Counted from the stretch's first letter, positions 1 to 12,009 are shown. The stretch is DNA of 64,000 nucleotides from Adiantum capillus-veneris (GCA_014529385.2 CM043964.1:1032997-1096996); one strand, 5' to 3'. Translations and numbers: made by a program. Notes: generated by a model not told the origin, from the sequence alone.

Positions 1-474
1 ACTAGCAAGAAGTACATACATCTCTCAAATCTAGAATAATGAAAGTGTAATACTACTTCATGACAAGATGAAATGTAGAGAAGAAGTAGACTAATGAGAA
101 AATAAGAATTAGATTAATCAAGAAGAGCTTACTCTAATTACAATGGTTAGCACTAGCCTCTTAAGCATAGACATTAAGCTCAAGGCTAGGACAAAGAGTG
201 AACACTCTAGAGAGAGGAAACTCTCAAAAGTGGATCCTCAAGAGTGGATACTCAAGAATGAATCCTCTTTGCCTAAAGGCTTCCTTTTAAGGGCTTTCAC
301 CACAATCCCTTCTACTATGGGTCTAAGCTTGTGCCCTCAAACTACCATCTACAAATTTGGAACTCCAAGTGAACCCAAGAATTATACAAAGTGTGTTGGA
401 AATATTATGCACAACCACAACATATCTCCTACTTGATTCATATTTGATGTAGCCTGTGTTATCCGCTGCTAACA
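1..474 (-). mobile_element. Element D, 3' LTR (partial, cut by window edge)
   Basis: This segment matches 35264-35746 along its whole length with roughly 5-6% differences counted by eye, plus a 12-bp insertion (aagcctccttgc duplicated) in the other copy. Its right edge is gctgctaaca, the complement of a TGTTAGCAGC start, and it is followed at once by a polypurine tract on the minus strand. It is therefore the 3' LTR of a minus-strand element; the rest of this LTR lies left of the window. An open frame of about 97 codons on the plus strand recurs in the other LTR but runs antisense to the element, and I do not consider it coding. Confidence 0.8.
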
Positions 475-487
475 TTCCCCCCTTCCT
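475..487 (-). other. Element D polypurine tract
   Basis: On the minus strand this reads aggaaggggggaa directly before the LTR start TGTTAGC, the normal place of the plus-strand DNA primer of an LTR retrotransposon. It fixes the element's orientation as minus. Confidence 0.75.
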
Positions 488-3400
488 AATTTGGCACGCA
501 TCCTCGTGTGTCGGTGAAGCAAGACACGGTGACATGGTAGAAAGCAAGTACATGGAAGAAATGTTGAGCTGCAAAACATAAGAAGAAGTAATGAGCATCA
601 AAGGCCAACAAGGATAAAAACATAAAGTACAATGAACCATCATGCAAAGAGAAATTTTTGCTTCTAAAATATCGGTGAATCATAGTCAAAAACTAAACAA
701 CATAAATCAAGAAAACACTCAAACTATTGTGAACATTAAACCACTTAAAATTTCAGTTTTATGCATGAAACACAAGCAATCAATTATGACCCTAGGCTAA
801 TGCAAGTTCATAAACTTACTAGCCTAAAAACTATGTGACCTTTATTAATAAAACATTCAAGTGTATCATGTCTAAGGGCTATAAAAAAGCTCCTAAACTG
901 TTAGTACATTGTCACAGATTTTTGAAGCTCGTGGAAGTTTTGTTTTTGTCATTCATTGAAAAAATTAAAGCACAATACAAGGCTACCACCCCAAGGCAAG
1001 TCTAGGTGTGACTCTTGGCTCCTTGACCCTCACAAAGGTGTTCCAAATTCCTACTAGCCTACCAAGGTGACAGCTAACCCCTATCAGCCCAGGGCATCTA
1101 TTTAGGGCCTTGCCCAGGCAAGCCAAGGTGATTCCCCTCGCCTGCCAAGTGCAAATAAGGCGCTAGGCCTCACATAGACACAACATAACATAATAATTTT
1201 TCTTTTCATGTGTTTAGTAGCATTTTTGCTACTTTTTCTTGACACTTTTTTGCTTCATTGTTTCATTATTTAGCACTTTTTTATTTTCTTCCAACTTGAG
1301 ATGCTAATGGCAATTGGACTAAAGAGACTAAAGCCTACTCATAGCCCTAGGTCATGTTAAAAATGAATGGAGTATTGAAACTATCACTAAGAATCTAGGA
1401 CTAATGAGAAATGAACCTACATTAATCTAAGGTCAAGGCCAATTACCTAGGATTATCACACATAAAACCTAATTTTTTGATGAGTTAATTTTCACAAAGC
1501 AAAGTGTTGAAGCTTTAGTATGCCTAGCTTTTGAACATGAAAGAACCATAGCTTAGAAGCAAAAATCACTTAAGCCAAGCATAGAGAATGGGAGATGAAC
1601 AAAAGAGCAAAATCATGGAAGGATTACACCTATTCGTGCTCTTTTGAGCATCCTTGAGCAAGCATCCCCTTTGTGTATAGAAGTCTCTTGATCTTTTTAT
1701 TTGCAAAAGAAGCTGATTTGAAGCTAAGTGTGAACACAAGCTTCAAAGGCCTTTTATTGAAATCAAAAAGCACACAAAAAACATTAATGAAAACCTAAAG
1801 CTAGGATCTTGCATACCCGAATTTGCCAAAGGGGAAAAATCCAAGGGAAAAAAATGCCTTTGGTTAAGCACATGATGCTATTTGTAGCAAATTTATGCAT
1901 ACACATCAACAGTGAGAGAGAAAAATGCTTCTACATAAGCAAATTTTGCAATTTTTACCATCTCTCATGCATGATTCAAAAGTTCAATTAATTTCTAGCT
2001 CAATGAAATATGGAATTAAAAACAAGCCAAGAGCTGAAAATAATACAAATGGAGTGGCTCTTCAAAGCCAAATTTTACAATTTGAAGCTCTAATCAAGTT
2101 GGCTAAACACTAGCTCAAATGAAGTTTTACAAATTTTAGAGCAATCTATGAGCTAGAGATGACTGCAACTTGATGAAATGAAGATGAATGGCTCTCACTA
2201 GCCAAATTATGTACTTGAAAGCTCAAAAAGGTTGGGTAAATACTAGCTCAAAAAGAAAAAATTCAACTTTTGACCAAGCTATGAGCTAGCATATATACAA
2301 CTTTTAATCCAAACAATTGGAATGGCTCTAACTAGCCATATTTTGCAATATATTGCAATGATGACCCCTTCTTGGATCAATGAAATCACATGCCTATCCA
2401 CACAACCCTTCAAAACAAGTGAATCATTAGTGATCTTAAGCATATGGAAATTCAATACAAGCACTAAAAAATGCACAAAGCCAAGTTCAAATTTTTACGC
2501 ACACTCTTGTCCATCAAAACAAGCTCAATTTTAATGCTTTCCAATAATTTCTCATTCAATTCAAACATTAAACATGCACAAGCAATGTTAAGTTTAAGCA
2601 CAAAGTACGACCAAGCAAGCACAACTCATCATCTAGTGTAACTCTCACATGAAGCTCACATGCATTTCAAATAGAGCTTGCCATTTTAGTGCAATGATAA
2701 GCCAAGCACTAAACCACACATGAGCCAAGTTTTTAGTGCAAGTAAGGCAATCACAATATCATGGCTTTACTCAATGCCCACACGTTGCTCTTACATAGCA
2801 AATACGACATACATAAAAAAGCATATGAGGACATAATTTTCATCTCTGCAAAGGAAATCTGCCAAATTTTGTATCATCGAGTAAACTGTTGCCCAAGAGC
2901 TCCATCATTTAGTGCATAAAAGCATTTGGCATTCAAAATATGCACTAAAAGAGTCATAAACATTGACAATCTAGTGCAATCCATGAAGTGAACCACAATC
3001 CATGACATAACTTATGCACCAATGTGCTCTGCTACATCAAGTTTTTTCATATGAAGTTAGGAAAGAGAGACTGAGTTTCATGTAGATGCACACAAATAAT
3101 TATCTCGAGACCTCATGTGTTACTAGGACACATAACAGAAAAGAGATTGTCATTCCTCCATGAGTGACACATATAATTTTTGGGGCACCCAAATTTTACA
3201 AGTGCTAGATGCAAGGATGTGTGATCCTGGCATAGTATCTTCCCTTCCTTTAGTCAATGAAAACTCATCCTTTTAATCACTGCTTCAAAATAGATTAATA
3301 GTTAGTGCACAAATGTAAAATTTCAAATAAAATCATGCACTAGATATCAAAGTGAATTGTTCATTTTTTGCTCAATACGAAGTTTCCATTTTTTTCTTTT

Positions 3401-3660
3401 GTTGAAGGTCAAATGACTTTTCGATGACAATTTTGCTTGGATATGGGATTTTCAAAGGGAAGGAGGGTAACCTTGGAAGCGTCCCCTACATTTTCAATAT
3501 TTTTCTTTTCTTTTCTTTAATCATCACTGGTGGCAGAATGAGGTTAGCATGGCATTTCTCTGTAACCAAAAATCAGCGGAGCAAGACATGGATGGGGTGA
3601 CGGGTCAATAGGAGAAAGCTGCAAGCCAGCGAAATTGAAGGGATGTGTGTGTGCATGCAC
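488..3660 (-). mobile_element. Element D internal region, no recognisable coding
   Basis: AT-rich sequence with stops in all frames and no recognisable Gag, RT or integrase motif on either strand. It lies between the PPT and the Tat-A insertion, so by position it is the 3' part of the body of element D. About 1990-2370 holds three diverged tandem units of roughly 130 bp, each with a 'gagctag ... ggctct..agcca' pattern. The absence of coding suggests a non-autonomous, LARD-like element, or one whose genes have decayed beyond recognition. Confidence 0.5.
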
Positions 3661-4057
3661 GCTTTTTTGACAGTTCTAAGTGCCAATAGAGTACTGCATC
3701 AGCATCATCAATGATTCAGAGGCAAAAACGGTGCCACAATAGTGTGTGTGAGCATGGTAGGTGCGGCAAAATTTGTGCGGCCGAAGGGAGGAGATATGTG
3801 CAACAAAAGCGGGGTGGGGCCAACAATCACAACCGCGCGCTCTGATTTGGCATTTTTTTGAAAATGGTATGTGTGTGTGTGGCAGCCAATACCAGCAGGG
3901 GCATGTGGGGTGTGTGTTTATTTTTGTTTCACCACTAACAAAAGGGTGCATGGACTCATTCTGCAACCCATTATTGGTAGGTAGTCAGCGAATCCAAGGC
4001 AGGAGAAAACGAGCTGAGCGTGCAAGCAGGGAAGTGGCAAGCGGGGCCATCCTGGAT

Positions 4058-4192
<135 letters not shown>

Positions 4193-4338
4193 ACAATGTG
4201 AGTCAAGTCAAGCCAAGCCAAGCCAAAAGTGGCGGCCAGCACGCTGTGTGTGTGTGTGAATCAGGATGCGCCAAAATCTATTGCACGCACTTGGGTTTCT
4301 CTTGGAAGGTCTTCTTCATGCACCCATACTTTAGCATG

Positions 4339-4546
4339 AAAGTATTTCATGAACCGAGGCTCTTTAAAGACGATAGACCGGTACTCCTCAGTTGAGATCA
4401 GTGTCATTTCATTCATCGATTCCCGCCACTCAAGTTTTGGTTTCACTGAAGGATGCGTTCCATGCTCAAGTGTAGCTGCAGAAAAACCGTTGCAGTGTGC
4501 GAAAACATAGATATTCCTCACCCCCAGAAGACTGCTCAAAGACTCC
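4339..4546 (-). pseudogene. ppc: Phosphoenolpyruvate carboxylase gene fragment
   Basis: On the minus strand two adjoining frames read [12 protein letters not shown], then [12 protein letters not shown], then [13 protein letters not shown]. These match a conserved stretch in the C-terminal half of plant PEPC, the cytosolic enzyme that makes oxaloacetate from PEP and bicarbonate. The two frames differ by one extra T in a T-run just after the first block, so the copy is frameshifted. Homology is lost leftward after the residues Tyr-Phe, and rightward just beyond a degraded EQS block. Only about 65 of the roughly 960 PEPC residues remain. The fragment lies in the body of element D, in the same orientation as D, which suggests capture by the element or insertion into it. 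The identification is recall of the family motif, not a search. Confidence 0.85.
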
Positions 4547-4599
4547 ACCCTAAATGCGCCATAGTGTGTGTGTGAATGAACTGGCACGGTTTGTCAAAC

Positions 4600-5891
4600 T
4601 AGGGGCAGAGGCAAGTGGGGTTTATGCCAAACACGGCCGCATATTTCTTGCAAGAGAGAGAGCGAGAGCGCAAGGTGATGCATTTTTTTCTTCTTCTTCT
4701 TTTTCTTTTTATTAACCTCTTAAGTTAACCATAGCCTTTTAAGCACTCACAATTAATCGATTGGAATCAATGTACATAAGCACATACGCTTTTGTTGCGA
4801 TTTTCTCCATTATGAAGCCATAGATAATTTGATGCCCAATGTTCTTTCAAAACAATGAATATAGAAATCCAAAAATGACTTCAAATCATGCATTGGATAC
4901 ACATAATGTAGTTCAATACTTCCAATTTGCCTTACCAAACTTATTTTCACTCATTTTATGAGTTGCTCATATAATTGTCCATAATTAGGCAAACCCAATT
5001 GGCACAAAACATGGTGAATTCAAACTCGATTATTAATCATTACAAAATTAATTGCTCATTTTCGATTTCTTTAATCATCCAAATTCAATCGAATTTGTCA
5101 TTTGGCTTGTATGGCTACTCATGAGGGAAAAATATCCACAATTGAGCATTAATTAAGTGATGAATCTCAATTCTCGAAGCCAATTTGTGGCACACACATC
5201 AATTATTTGGCTAAATTAATCATCATAATTGGTAAAAAATACCAATTATTCATTCAAGCACCGGATTACACATGCCATTGAGTAGGCAAACACACCCAAA
5301 TTTATGCAAAAATTACATCAATTCCACATTGGAATGCACAAATTACAAACTCAATCAAGCATAAGTGAATGCATGCATGCTCAATTTCTAAAAATTTACA
5401 CTATTTTTACCCAATCAAGCAATGCACACACTAAAAAATTAAGCACAAATGATCAAAGTTTTCTCAATTGGCAATGAACTTAGGCTTATACCTAATGATT
5501 GCACACACTTTTCATGATCATTTCACAATAAAAAATCATTTAGGTGCCCTAATTGACCATCAATCATAGAAAATCAAGTGGTCTTGGATAGGCACACACA
5601 CTCAATTTTTGCCTAATTTTTTGGCATTTAGGCTTATCCAATGATTGAATTAGCCTAACATACACATCATTTACATGATTTCATACTCATGTATCATCAA
5701 TTCCATCAATTTTTATGTATGCACACATTTGAGATTAGGTGCACCCACACTTGAAATTTTTGACAGTTTTTTTTCCTCTTTGGTGTATGCACGCACACAA
5801 TGATTTTTATGCACATAGATGAATTCTTGATGAGACTTAAGCATTATTTGGATACACACCAGTTCATTAGTCACAATTTGACTATCAATTT
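4600..5891 (-). mobile_element. Element D internal region left of the Tat-A insertion
   Basis: Very AT-rich sequence without coding signal. It ends abruptly at the TGATGCG start of the Tat-A 5' LTR. I see no recognisable repeat in it. Confidence 0.45.
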
Positions 5892-7397
5892 TGATGCGTG
5901 TTTATTATGACCCCTCTTAATACCACAATTTTGGCATTGCTAGCAACCTAAAGACCAACAAGGCTCTAGTGCATGTATAACAATGTTGGGTGTTGCCACA
6001 AAGTCATCTTGGTAATTATCATAATTAACAAGGTAAAAGTGTTTCCCAGATGCGACCACCTAAGCTTGCACCGCTAAGAATTACAACATCGAGTAGAATG
6101 ATCACAGCAAGAAGTGTGAAGCAATGGAGCAACAAGAGTGAACCTTGCTCACTAGAAGGGTTTTTTGGCACTTAAGGTTTGGCTAAACCTTGTACAAACT
6201 CAAGAAATAAACATAAAATAAGTTTTGGCAGTGGATCTATTACTAGTAAAATGTCCATTTTTGGCAAGGGATTTCGGCATGGTTTTGGCACACGGATGAG
6301 CTTCATATGGGAAGGAGCCCTAAACAAAGTTGAAACCCATGGAAAAAGGGAACTTGGAGTTGGTTTCACCTATGGTATAACTGCAACTTGAAGGGCCAAG
6401 TGGTGGGATCCACTACCTAGGTATTTCCAATTATGTAATTGCCATGCGTACATAATATCTACTAGTCTTACAAATAAGATTCCTTAGTGACATCATGGGC
6501 CCATGGGGCCTCTTGAGGTGTCACCCACACATGTGATGCATAATGAAGAATTCCAAAAGGAGTATCATGCATGGAGGGTCCCCTCACTTTTGGCTCATAA
6601 GGAAAAGAGGGAAACGCCAGGCCAATTTTCTTCATTTTTCTCCATTTTCTTGAGGGAAATGATTCCCCCACCCTGCAAAGGTCACCCTAGACCCCCCTCC
6701 ACGCCCTCCCCTTGTCCTCTATCGACAAAATTTGGGCAAAGCAAGTGGGGCCCCATATTGGAGCCATTTGTGGTGGAAAAAGTCTTTCTTTTTTGTCATA
6801 TTCATCACCTAGTCTTTCCCCCTTTCATCCTAGCCACCTTTTTTCTCACACACACACTTAACATTATTCAAAATTCTATCATTTTCCACTCCTAATTAGC
6901 CCTCTCAAGCTTTCATGGCTGCACTTCATCTTCCTCCTCTTACTTGTGTGTGTATGCACTAGTTAGTTACACACACTATCACTAAAATCCTACACATATT
7001 GAGGATCCATAATGGATTTCTATTCTCTATTATAACCTCTACCTAATTCCATCAATATCAGCCACAAAAAACCTTAAAACAACTCTATATCTTCACCCCT
7101 ATCCACCCAATTCTCATTCATTTTCACACACATGTATCTATCCCTCTAAGTATGGCCCATTCGTCTCTCCTTTTCACCACAATTTGTGAGATAGGTGCTA
7201 GTCATTCCACAACCTCCAAAGAAGAAGGTGAATTGCTGCAAATAATGACCAAGAATCAGCCTCTCAAGTGGCAAGGTGAAGCTTCAAGGTGAAGGCATTA
7301 AGAAGGTCAAGGTGGCGGCTCCCACCGCATCCCAATTTGTCCCCCAATTCAAGCCCTTAATTGTAATTGTCACTAATTGTAACGGGGTGGGAGAGGC

Positions 7398-7406
7398 TAT
7401 ATAAAG
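7398..7406 (+). promoter_or_regulatory. TATA box of LTR unit 1
   Basis: The sequence tatataaag lies in a GC-richer context (gggagaggc upstream; an acgggagcccctctcc segment about 30 bp downstream). The equivalent position is conserved in all four LTR units (9768, about 19038, about 33826), as expected of the Pol II promoter of an LTR. Confidence 0.6.
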
Positions 7407-7966
7407 GTTCCCCCATCTCAGCTCAAAGGGACGGGAGCCCCTCTCCATTGTAGCATGCCCCAATTAGGCTCTTTCTGCACCTCTAGGCTACCATCATTTT
7501 GGCAGGGCAATAGTGTTTACATTCCCATGATTGTAGCTAGCATGCTTCATTTGTGTGGATGCTTTGTGTGTGTAATCACTCCCTTGGTGGAGGTGTGAAG
7601 ATTTTCCATTTGATTTTCCGTTAATGAATGATTAATGCTCAAGTTTTTATTTTGTTGTGATGAATGCATTTACATTGGCGTGGGTGCGTGTAGCAAGTTC
7701 TGTTAAGGCTTGATCAAGGCAATTCTAGTTATATTTGTTTCATCCTTCTCCCACATCCATTATCAAGCACATTTATTCTCCACTTTCTCTTCTCTTTCCT
7801 TTATCCCTTCTCCTTCCTCTCTCTGTCACCCTCATACGTATATTTGGTCCGCATGCATAATTGCAACCATTCATATGGTTAGCCAAGAGAGGTTTTGGAA
7901 ATAGGCACCCCTTCAAACCTCTCAGTCCAATACTTCATTCCTTGGATCCTTGTTGGTGGCTCTCTT

Positions 7967-7970
<4 letters not shown>

Positions 7971-8023
<53 letters not shown>
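7971..8023 (+). repeat. (CT)n in Tat-A LTR unit 1
   Basis: Uninterrupted CT run downstream of the TATA box, between a tgttggtggctctcttc motif and an attaaggttggttgaagg motif that recur in every unit. Confidence 0.97.
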
Positions 8024-8025
<2 letters not shown>

Positions 8026-9767
8026 TAAGGTTGGTTGAAGGTGTGTGTGAGAACAACTCCTTCCATATGTTCAAGGCGATTCTCTCCCATAAAGATGTTA
8101 TTCTCAACTATAGAGCGTCAACTCTATTAGTTCTTGGTCGTGTCCTAGCCGCATAAACGCTAGGTGGTGCCCCTTTAACACCCCCTCACCATGAGGCATC
8201 CAAGTAGTACCTTGGTGTAGAGGCCACCGGGTGCGCTTTGTGTGCTTCAAATTATATTCCAAGTGTATCAAATTATGTGCAAAGTGTAGGTCAATTTGTG
8301 TCACACACCTAATTTTAGAAAATAATTAACAACATTGAACCTCATTAATCAATCAAGAATTTGCATAACAAGTGAGTGCACTTACATCATAATTACACTC
8401 CACGCGAAGACACATCATTACACTCCACGCGAACCCTAAACCGCTAAGAATTACAACATCGAGTAGAATAATCACAGCAAGAAGTGTGAAGCAATGGAGC
8501 AACAAGAGTGAGCCTTGCTCACTAGAAGGGTTTTTTGGCACTTAAGGTTTGGCTAAACCTTGTACAAACTCAAGAAATAAACATAAAATAAGTTTTGACA
8601 GTGGATCTATTACTAGTAAAATGTCCAATTTTCGCAAGGGATTTCGGCATGGTTTTGGCATACGGATGAGCTTCATATGGGAAGGAGTCCTAAACAAATT
8701 TGAAACCCATGGAAAAAGGGAACTTGGGGTTGGTTTCACCTATGGTATAACTGAAACTTGAAGGGCCAAGTGGTGGGATCCACTACCTAGGTATTTCCTA
8801 TTATGTAATTGCCATGTGTACATAATATCTACTATTCTTACAAATAAGATTCCTTGGTGACATCATGGGCCCATGAGGCCTCTTGAGGTGTCACCCACAC
8901 ATGTGATGCATAATGAAGAAGTCCAAAAGGAGTATCATGCATGGTGGGTCCCCTCACTTTTGGCTCATAAGGAAAAGAGGGAAATGCTAAGACAATTTTC
9001 TTCATTTTTCTCCATTTTTGAGGGAAATGATTCCCCCACCCCTCAAATGTCACCCTAGACCCCCCTCCACGCCCTCCCCTTGTCCTCTATCGATAAAATT
9101 TGGGCAAAGCAAGTGGGGCCCCATATTGGAGCCATTTGTGGTGGAAAAAGTCTTTTTTTTTGTCATATTTATCACCTAGAGGCTTGCCCCCTTTCACCCT
9201 AGCCATCTTCTTGCTCACACACACACACTTAACATTATTCAAAATTCTATCGTTTTCCACTCCTAATCAACCCTCTCAAGCTTCCATGGCTGCACTTATC
9301 ATCCTCCTCTTACTTGTATGTGTATGCACTAGTTAATTACACACACTATCACTAAAATCCTACACATATTGAGGATCCATAATGGATTTCTATTCCATAT
9401 TATTACCTCTATCTAATTTCATCAAAATCAACCATACAAAACCTTAAAACAACTCCATGGCTTCACCCCTCTCCACCCAATTCTCATTCATCCTCACACA
9501 CATGTATCAATTCCTCTAAGTTTTCCACATTCCTCTCTCCTTTTCACCACAATTTGTGAGATAGGTGCTAGTCATTCCACAACCTCCAAAGAAGAAGGTA
9601 AATTGTTGCAAATAATGACCAAGAATCAACCTCTCAAGTGGCAAGGTGAAGCTTCAAGGTGAAGGCATCAAGAAGGTCAAGGTGGCGGCTCCTAGGGCAT
9701 CCCAATTTGTCCTCCAATTCAAGCCCTTAATTGTGATTGTCACTAATTGTAATGAGGTGGGAGAGGA

Positions 9768-9776
9768 TATATAAAG
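9768..9776 (+). promoter_or_regulatory. TATA box of LTR unit 2
   Basis: The sequence tatataaag is at the position equivalent to the unit 1 box. It is about 860 bp from the LTR end, so transcripts starting here would be shorter than those from unit 1. Confidence 0.6.
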
Positions 9777-10334
9777 AGCCCCTCATCTCAGCCCAAAGGG
9801 ACGGGAGCCCCTCTCCATTGTAGCATGCCCTAATTAGGCGCTTTGTGCACCTTTAAGCTACCATCGGTTTGGCAGGGTGATCGTGTTTACATTCCCATGA
9901 TTGTAGCTAGCATGCTTGATTTGTGTGGATGATTTGTGTGTGTAATCACTCCCTTGGTGGAGGTATGAAGGTTTTCCATTTAATTTCCTCTTAATGAATA
10001 ATTAATGCTCAAGTTTTTATTTTGTTGTGATGAATGCATTTACATTGGCGTGGATGTGTGTAGCAAGTTTTGTTAAGGCTTGATCAAGGCAATTCTAGTT
10101 ATATGTGTTTCATCCTTCTCCCACATCCATTATCAAGAACATTTATTACCCACTTTCTCTTCTCTTTTCTTTCTCCCTTCTCCTTCCTGTCTCCGTCACC
10201 CTCATACGTATATTTGCTCCGCATACATAATTGCAACCATTCATATGGTTAGCCAAGAGAGGTGTTGGAAATAGGCACCCCTTCAAACCTCTCACTCCAA
10301 TGATTCATTCCTTGGATCCTTGTTGGTGGCTCTC

Positions 10335-10336
<2 letters not shown>

Positions 10337-10403
<67 letters not shown>
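10337..10403 (+). repeat. (CT)n in Tat-A LTR unit 2
   Basis: A CT run at the same relative position as in unit 1, but longer. It would be transcribed as (CU)n in the element's leader. Confidence 0.97.
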
Positions 10404-10406
<3 letters not shown>

Positions 10407-10631
10407 GGTTGGTTGAAGGTGTGTGTGAGCATAACTCCTTCCATATGTTCAAGGTGATTCTCTCCCATAAAGATGTCATTCTCAACTATAGAGCGTTAAC
10501 TCTACTAGCTCTTGGTCGCGTCCTAGCCGCATAAAATGCTAGGTGGTGCCCCTTCAACACCCCCTCACCGTGAGGCATCCAAGTAGGACCTTGGTGTAGA
10601 GGCCACCGGGTGCACTTTGTGTGCTTCATTT

Positions 10632-10648
10632 TGGTGCCCCCACGGAGG
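10632..10648 (+). other. Tat-A primer binding site (putative)
   Basis: tggtgcccccacggagg starts 4 bases after the LTR end with TGG, the complement of a tRNA CCA tail. Tat-B has the same sequence with one difference at the same place. I cannot name the tRNA with confidence. Confidence 0.7.
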
Positions 10649-11096
10649 AGGGCTACATAGACCTTCAGTTCACAAACAATGAAGGTGTGCAATTTTCAAC
10701 ATGGACGAGTGGCATGAGGAGTTTGTGAATTTGGAGGACAGAGGAGAAGGAGACTCTAGGGGGCCTAAAAGTTTTCATCAAGATCTTGTTGCCTGGCTAT
10801 AGCATCATTTACATTCAAGAAGTAAGTCCCTCTCCTTGCCTTGTTCATGATCATTCGCCAACGAAGAAGAATGAGGAGAAGATCTTGATTTACCTCTCCT
10901 CTTAACCTATGAATGCTCCAATAACCCCCGATGCACACACAGTTGAAATTCTCTACATCAATACACACAAAAGTATCGTAACACACATTCAAGGAAGAGA
11001 GAGTGCTACTAGACCTCTCTTTCCTAAAAAGGTAATTAAGAAAAGGAAGATCACATCCACACTTAAGTGGCCTAAATCTGCATCACGTGCTCAAGT

Positions 11097-11612
11097 GTGA
11101 AGGTGACATTTGGTCCCATCTTATTTAGTGGGGGTTACATGACCACTTTTGGCAAGAAAAAGGCTAGTGAGCAACCACCTTCAACATCAAACCTACAACC
11201 ACAAATTTCACCCCTAAACCCTCATGAAGCAAAGAGGTGGAGGTTTGCCTATAAGATTGACGCTTGTATGCGTGTGCTCCTAGTGCACTTTGTGAATCCA
11301 GATGCCACCAGTCCTAAGCCAACCTCCTGTTCGCGCGAAGATTTGTTTGGATATTGTCCAAAGTGCTTTGGTGATTGGGTGAAGAGCCTTCTCGCTTTAC
11401 CTTTGTTGCTAATTTTCAAGAAGTTATCTCAATCTAAAGAGACTATCCTTGTTGATGATGTTTTGCACATTAATGGTGTAACTTTTGTTCGTCATGTTGA
11501 TTATGGCAATAGCATCCAACTACTACTGGCAAAAATACTCGGCATAGTAAGAAGTGTTTCCATCACCCCCTACATCTTCACAGACGCGTCAGGAAGAGTA
11601 GAAGTGATCTGA
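11097..11612 (+). CDS. Tat-A accessory ORF, CPxC / F-box-like type (function unknown)
   Basis: A 171-codon open frame between the PBS and gag. It has a Lys/Pro/Ser-rich N-terminus, then a CPKCF pair of cysteines near residue 97, then a Leu-rich segment (LLALPLLLIFKKL) and a block ending in AKILGIV. The same order, CPxC then L-A-L-x-P helix-like segment then a block ending in A-L-x-x-V, occurs in the Tat-B frame at 23420-23866. The Tat-B frame at 23987-24445 has the last two parts, including the identical ALGIV-type end. I infer homology by eye. No known domain is certain; the Tat-B versions faintly recall an F-box N-terminus. By position it corresponds to the extra ORF known upstream of gag in Ogre-type Tat elements. 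Confidence 0.55.
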   Translation: MKVTFGPILFSGGYMTTFGKKKASEQPPSTSNLQPQISPLNPHEAKRWRFAYKIDACMRVLLVHFVNPDATSPKPTSCSREDLFGYCPKCFGDWVKSLLALPLLLIFKKLSQSKETILVDDVLHINGVTFVRHVDYGNSIQLLLAKILGIVRSVSITPYIFTDASGRVEVI

Positions 11613-11690
11613 GGTGCCGACCTTCTGTGGTTGATCAGGCTCATTGGTCCAAAGATGGTGCAACTAAGTGGGAACTAAGCTAGTCTATTT

Positions 11691-11933
11691 GTGTGGGTAG
11701 GTATGGATGCCAATAATGACAATAATGATCCACGGATGTTTCCTTTCCATTTTGTGTGTCATATGCGTGTTAATATATGTATTGATAGGAAATTATTCTA
11801 TCAGCAACAAAGAATAGCCTTGTTGTTTGGAGCTCAAAGACTTGGGAAAATCCTGCGCTCTCCTCACCCTGTCATTCTACCCTTAGTATATTATTACCAC
11901 TCCTTTGATGTGTCAATATTCATCCTATTTTGA
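11691..11933 (+). CDS. Tat-A small accessory ORF ending SFDVSIFILF
   Basis: An 80-codon frame; an internal Met at 11703 aligns with the start of the Tat-B copy. Shared blocks with Tat-B 23167-23385 include FPFHF, FGAQR, PVILPL and SFDV-x-x-FILF at the C-terminus. A third relative lies at 22933-23145. Amino acids are kept while many codon positions differ, which argues for a translated protein. The role is unknown. It is not part of Gag, which starts 76 bases downstream. Confidence 0.6.
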   Translation: MWVGMDANNDNNDPRMFPFHFVCHMRVNICIDRKLFYQQQRIALLFGAQRLGKILRSPHPVILPLVYYYHSFDVSIFILF

Positions 11934-12009
11934 GCTAGCTACTATGCTTAAGCTCCAAATTGTACTTATCATACTCTACTTTCAATAAATTGGAGCTATT
12001 TGTGTAATT

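Larger units (their letters stand above)
6071..8249 (+). repeat. Tat-A LTR tandem unit 1
   Basis: Runs from ccgctaagaattacaac to gtgtgcttca. It matches 8441-10628, 17713-19903, and the fourth unit, which is split as 20095-20131 plus 32537-34470. Confidence 0.9.
5892..10628 (+). mobile_element. Tat-A 5' LTR (4.7 kb, internally duplicated)
   Basis: The LTR starts tgatgcgtgt and ends gtgtgcttca, directly before the PBS. The same start recurs at 17536 right after a polypurine tract, which fixes both LTR beginnings. Internally it consists of a 179-bp head, unit 1 (6071-8249), a unique spacer (8250-8440) and unit 2 (8441-10628). The units are near-identical 2.2 kb tandem copies, each with its own TATA box and (CT)n tract. 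The duplication is also present in the 3' LTR, so it predates insertion. Small open frames recur in the units, but on both strands and broken in one copy, so I do not call them genes. Confidence 0.9.
8441..10628 (+). repeat. Tat-A LTR tandem unit 2
   Basis: Second copy of the 2.2 kb unit. Its end is the true LTR end, because a primer binding site follows within 4 bases. Unit 1 ends with the same gtgtgcttca but is followed by the 191-bp spacer instead. Confidence 0.9.

Noticed and set aside
143-436. 97-codon frame recurring at 35403-35708
   Set aside because: It lies antisense within the LTR of element D, and the copies differ by an indel and many replacements; it reflects LTR duplication, not a gene.
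6172-6391. 70-codon frame recurring in Tat-A LTR units (also at 8549 and 32608)
   Set aside because: Open on both strands and in copies that are near-identical anyway; the unit at 17.9 kb has a base loss that breaks it, so no sign of coding selection.
5892-8440. First idea: three separate solo LTRs in tandem
   Set aside because: The same unit-spacer-unit order with the same spacer occurs in the 3' LTR, so it is one internally duplicated LTR.
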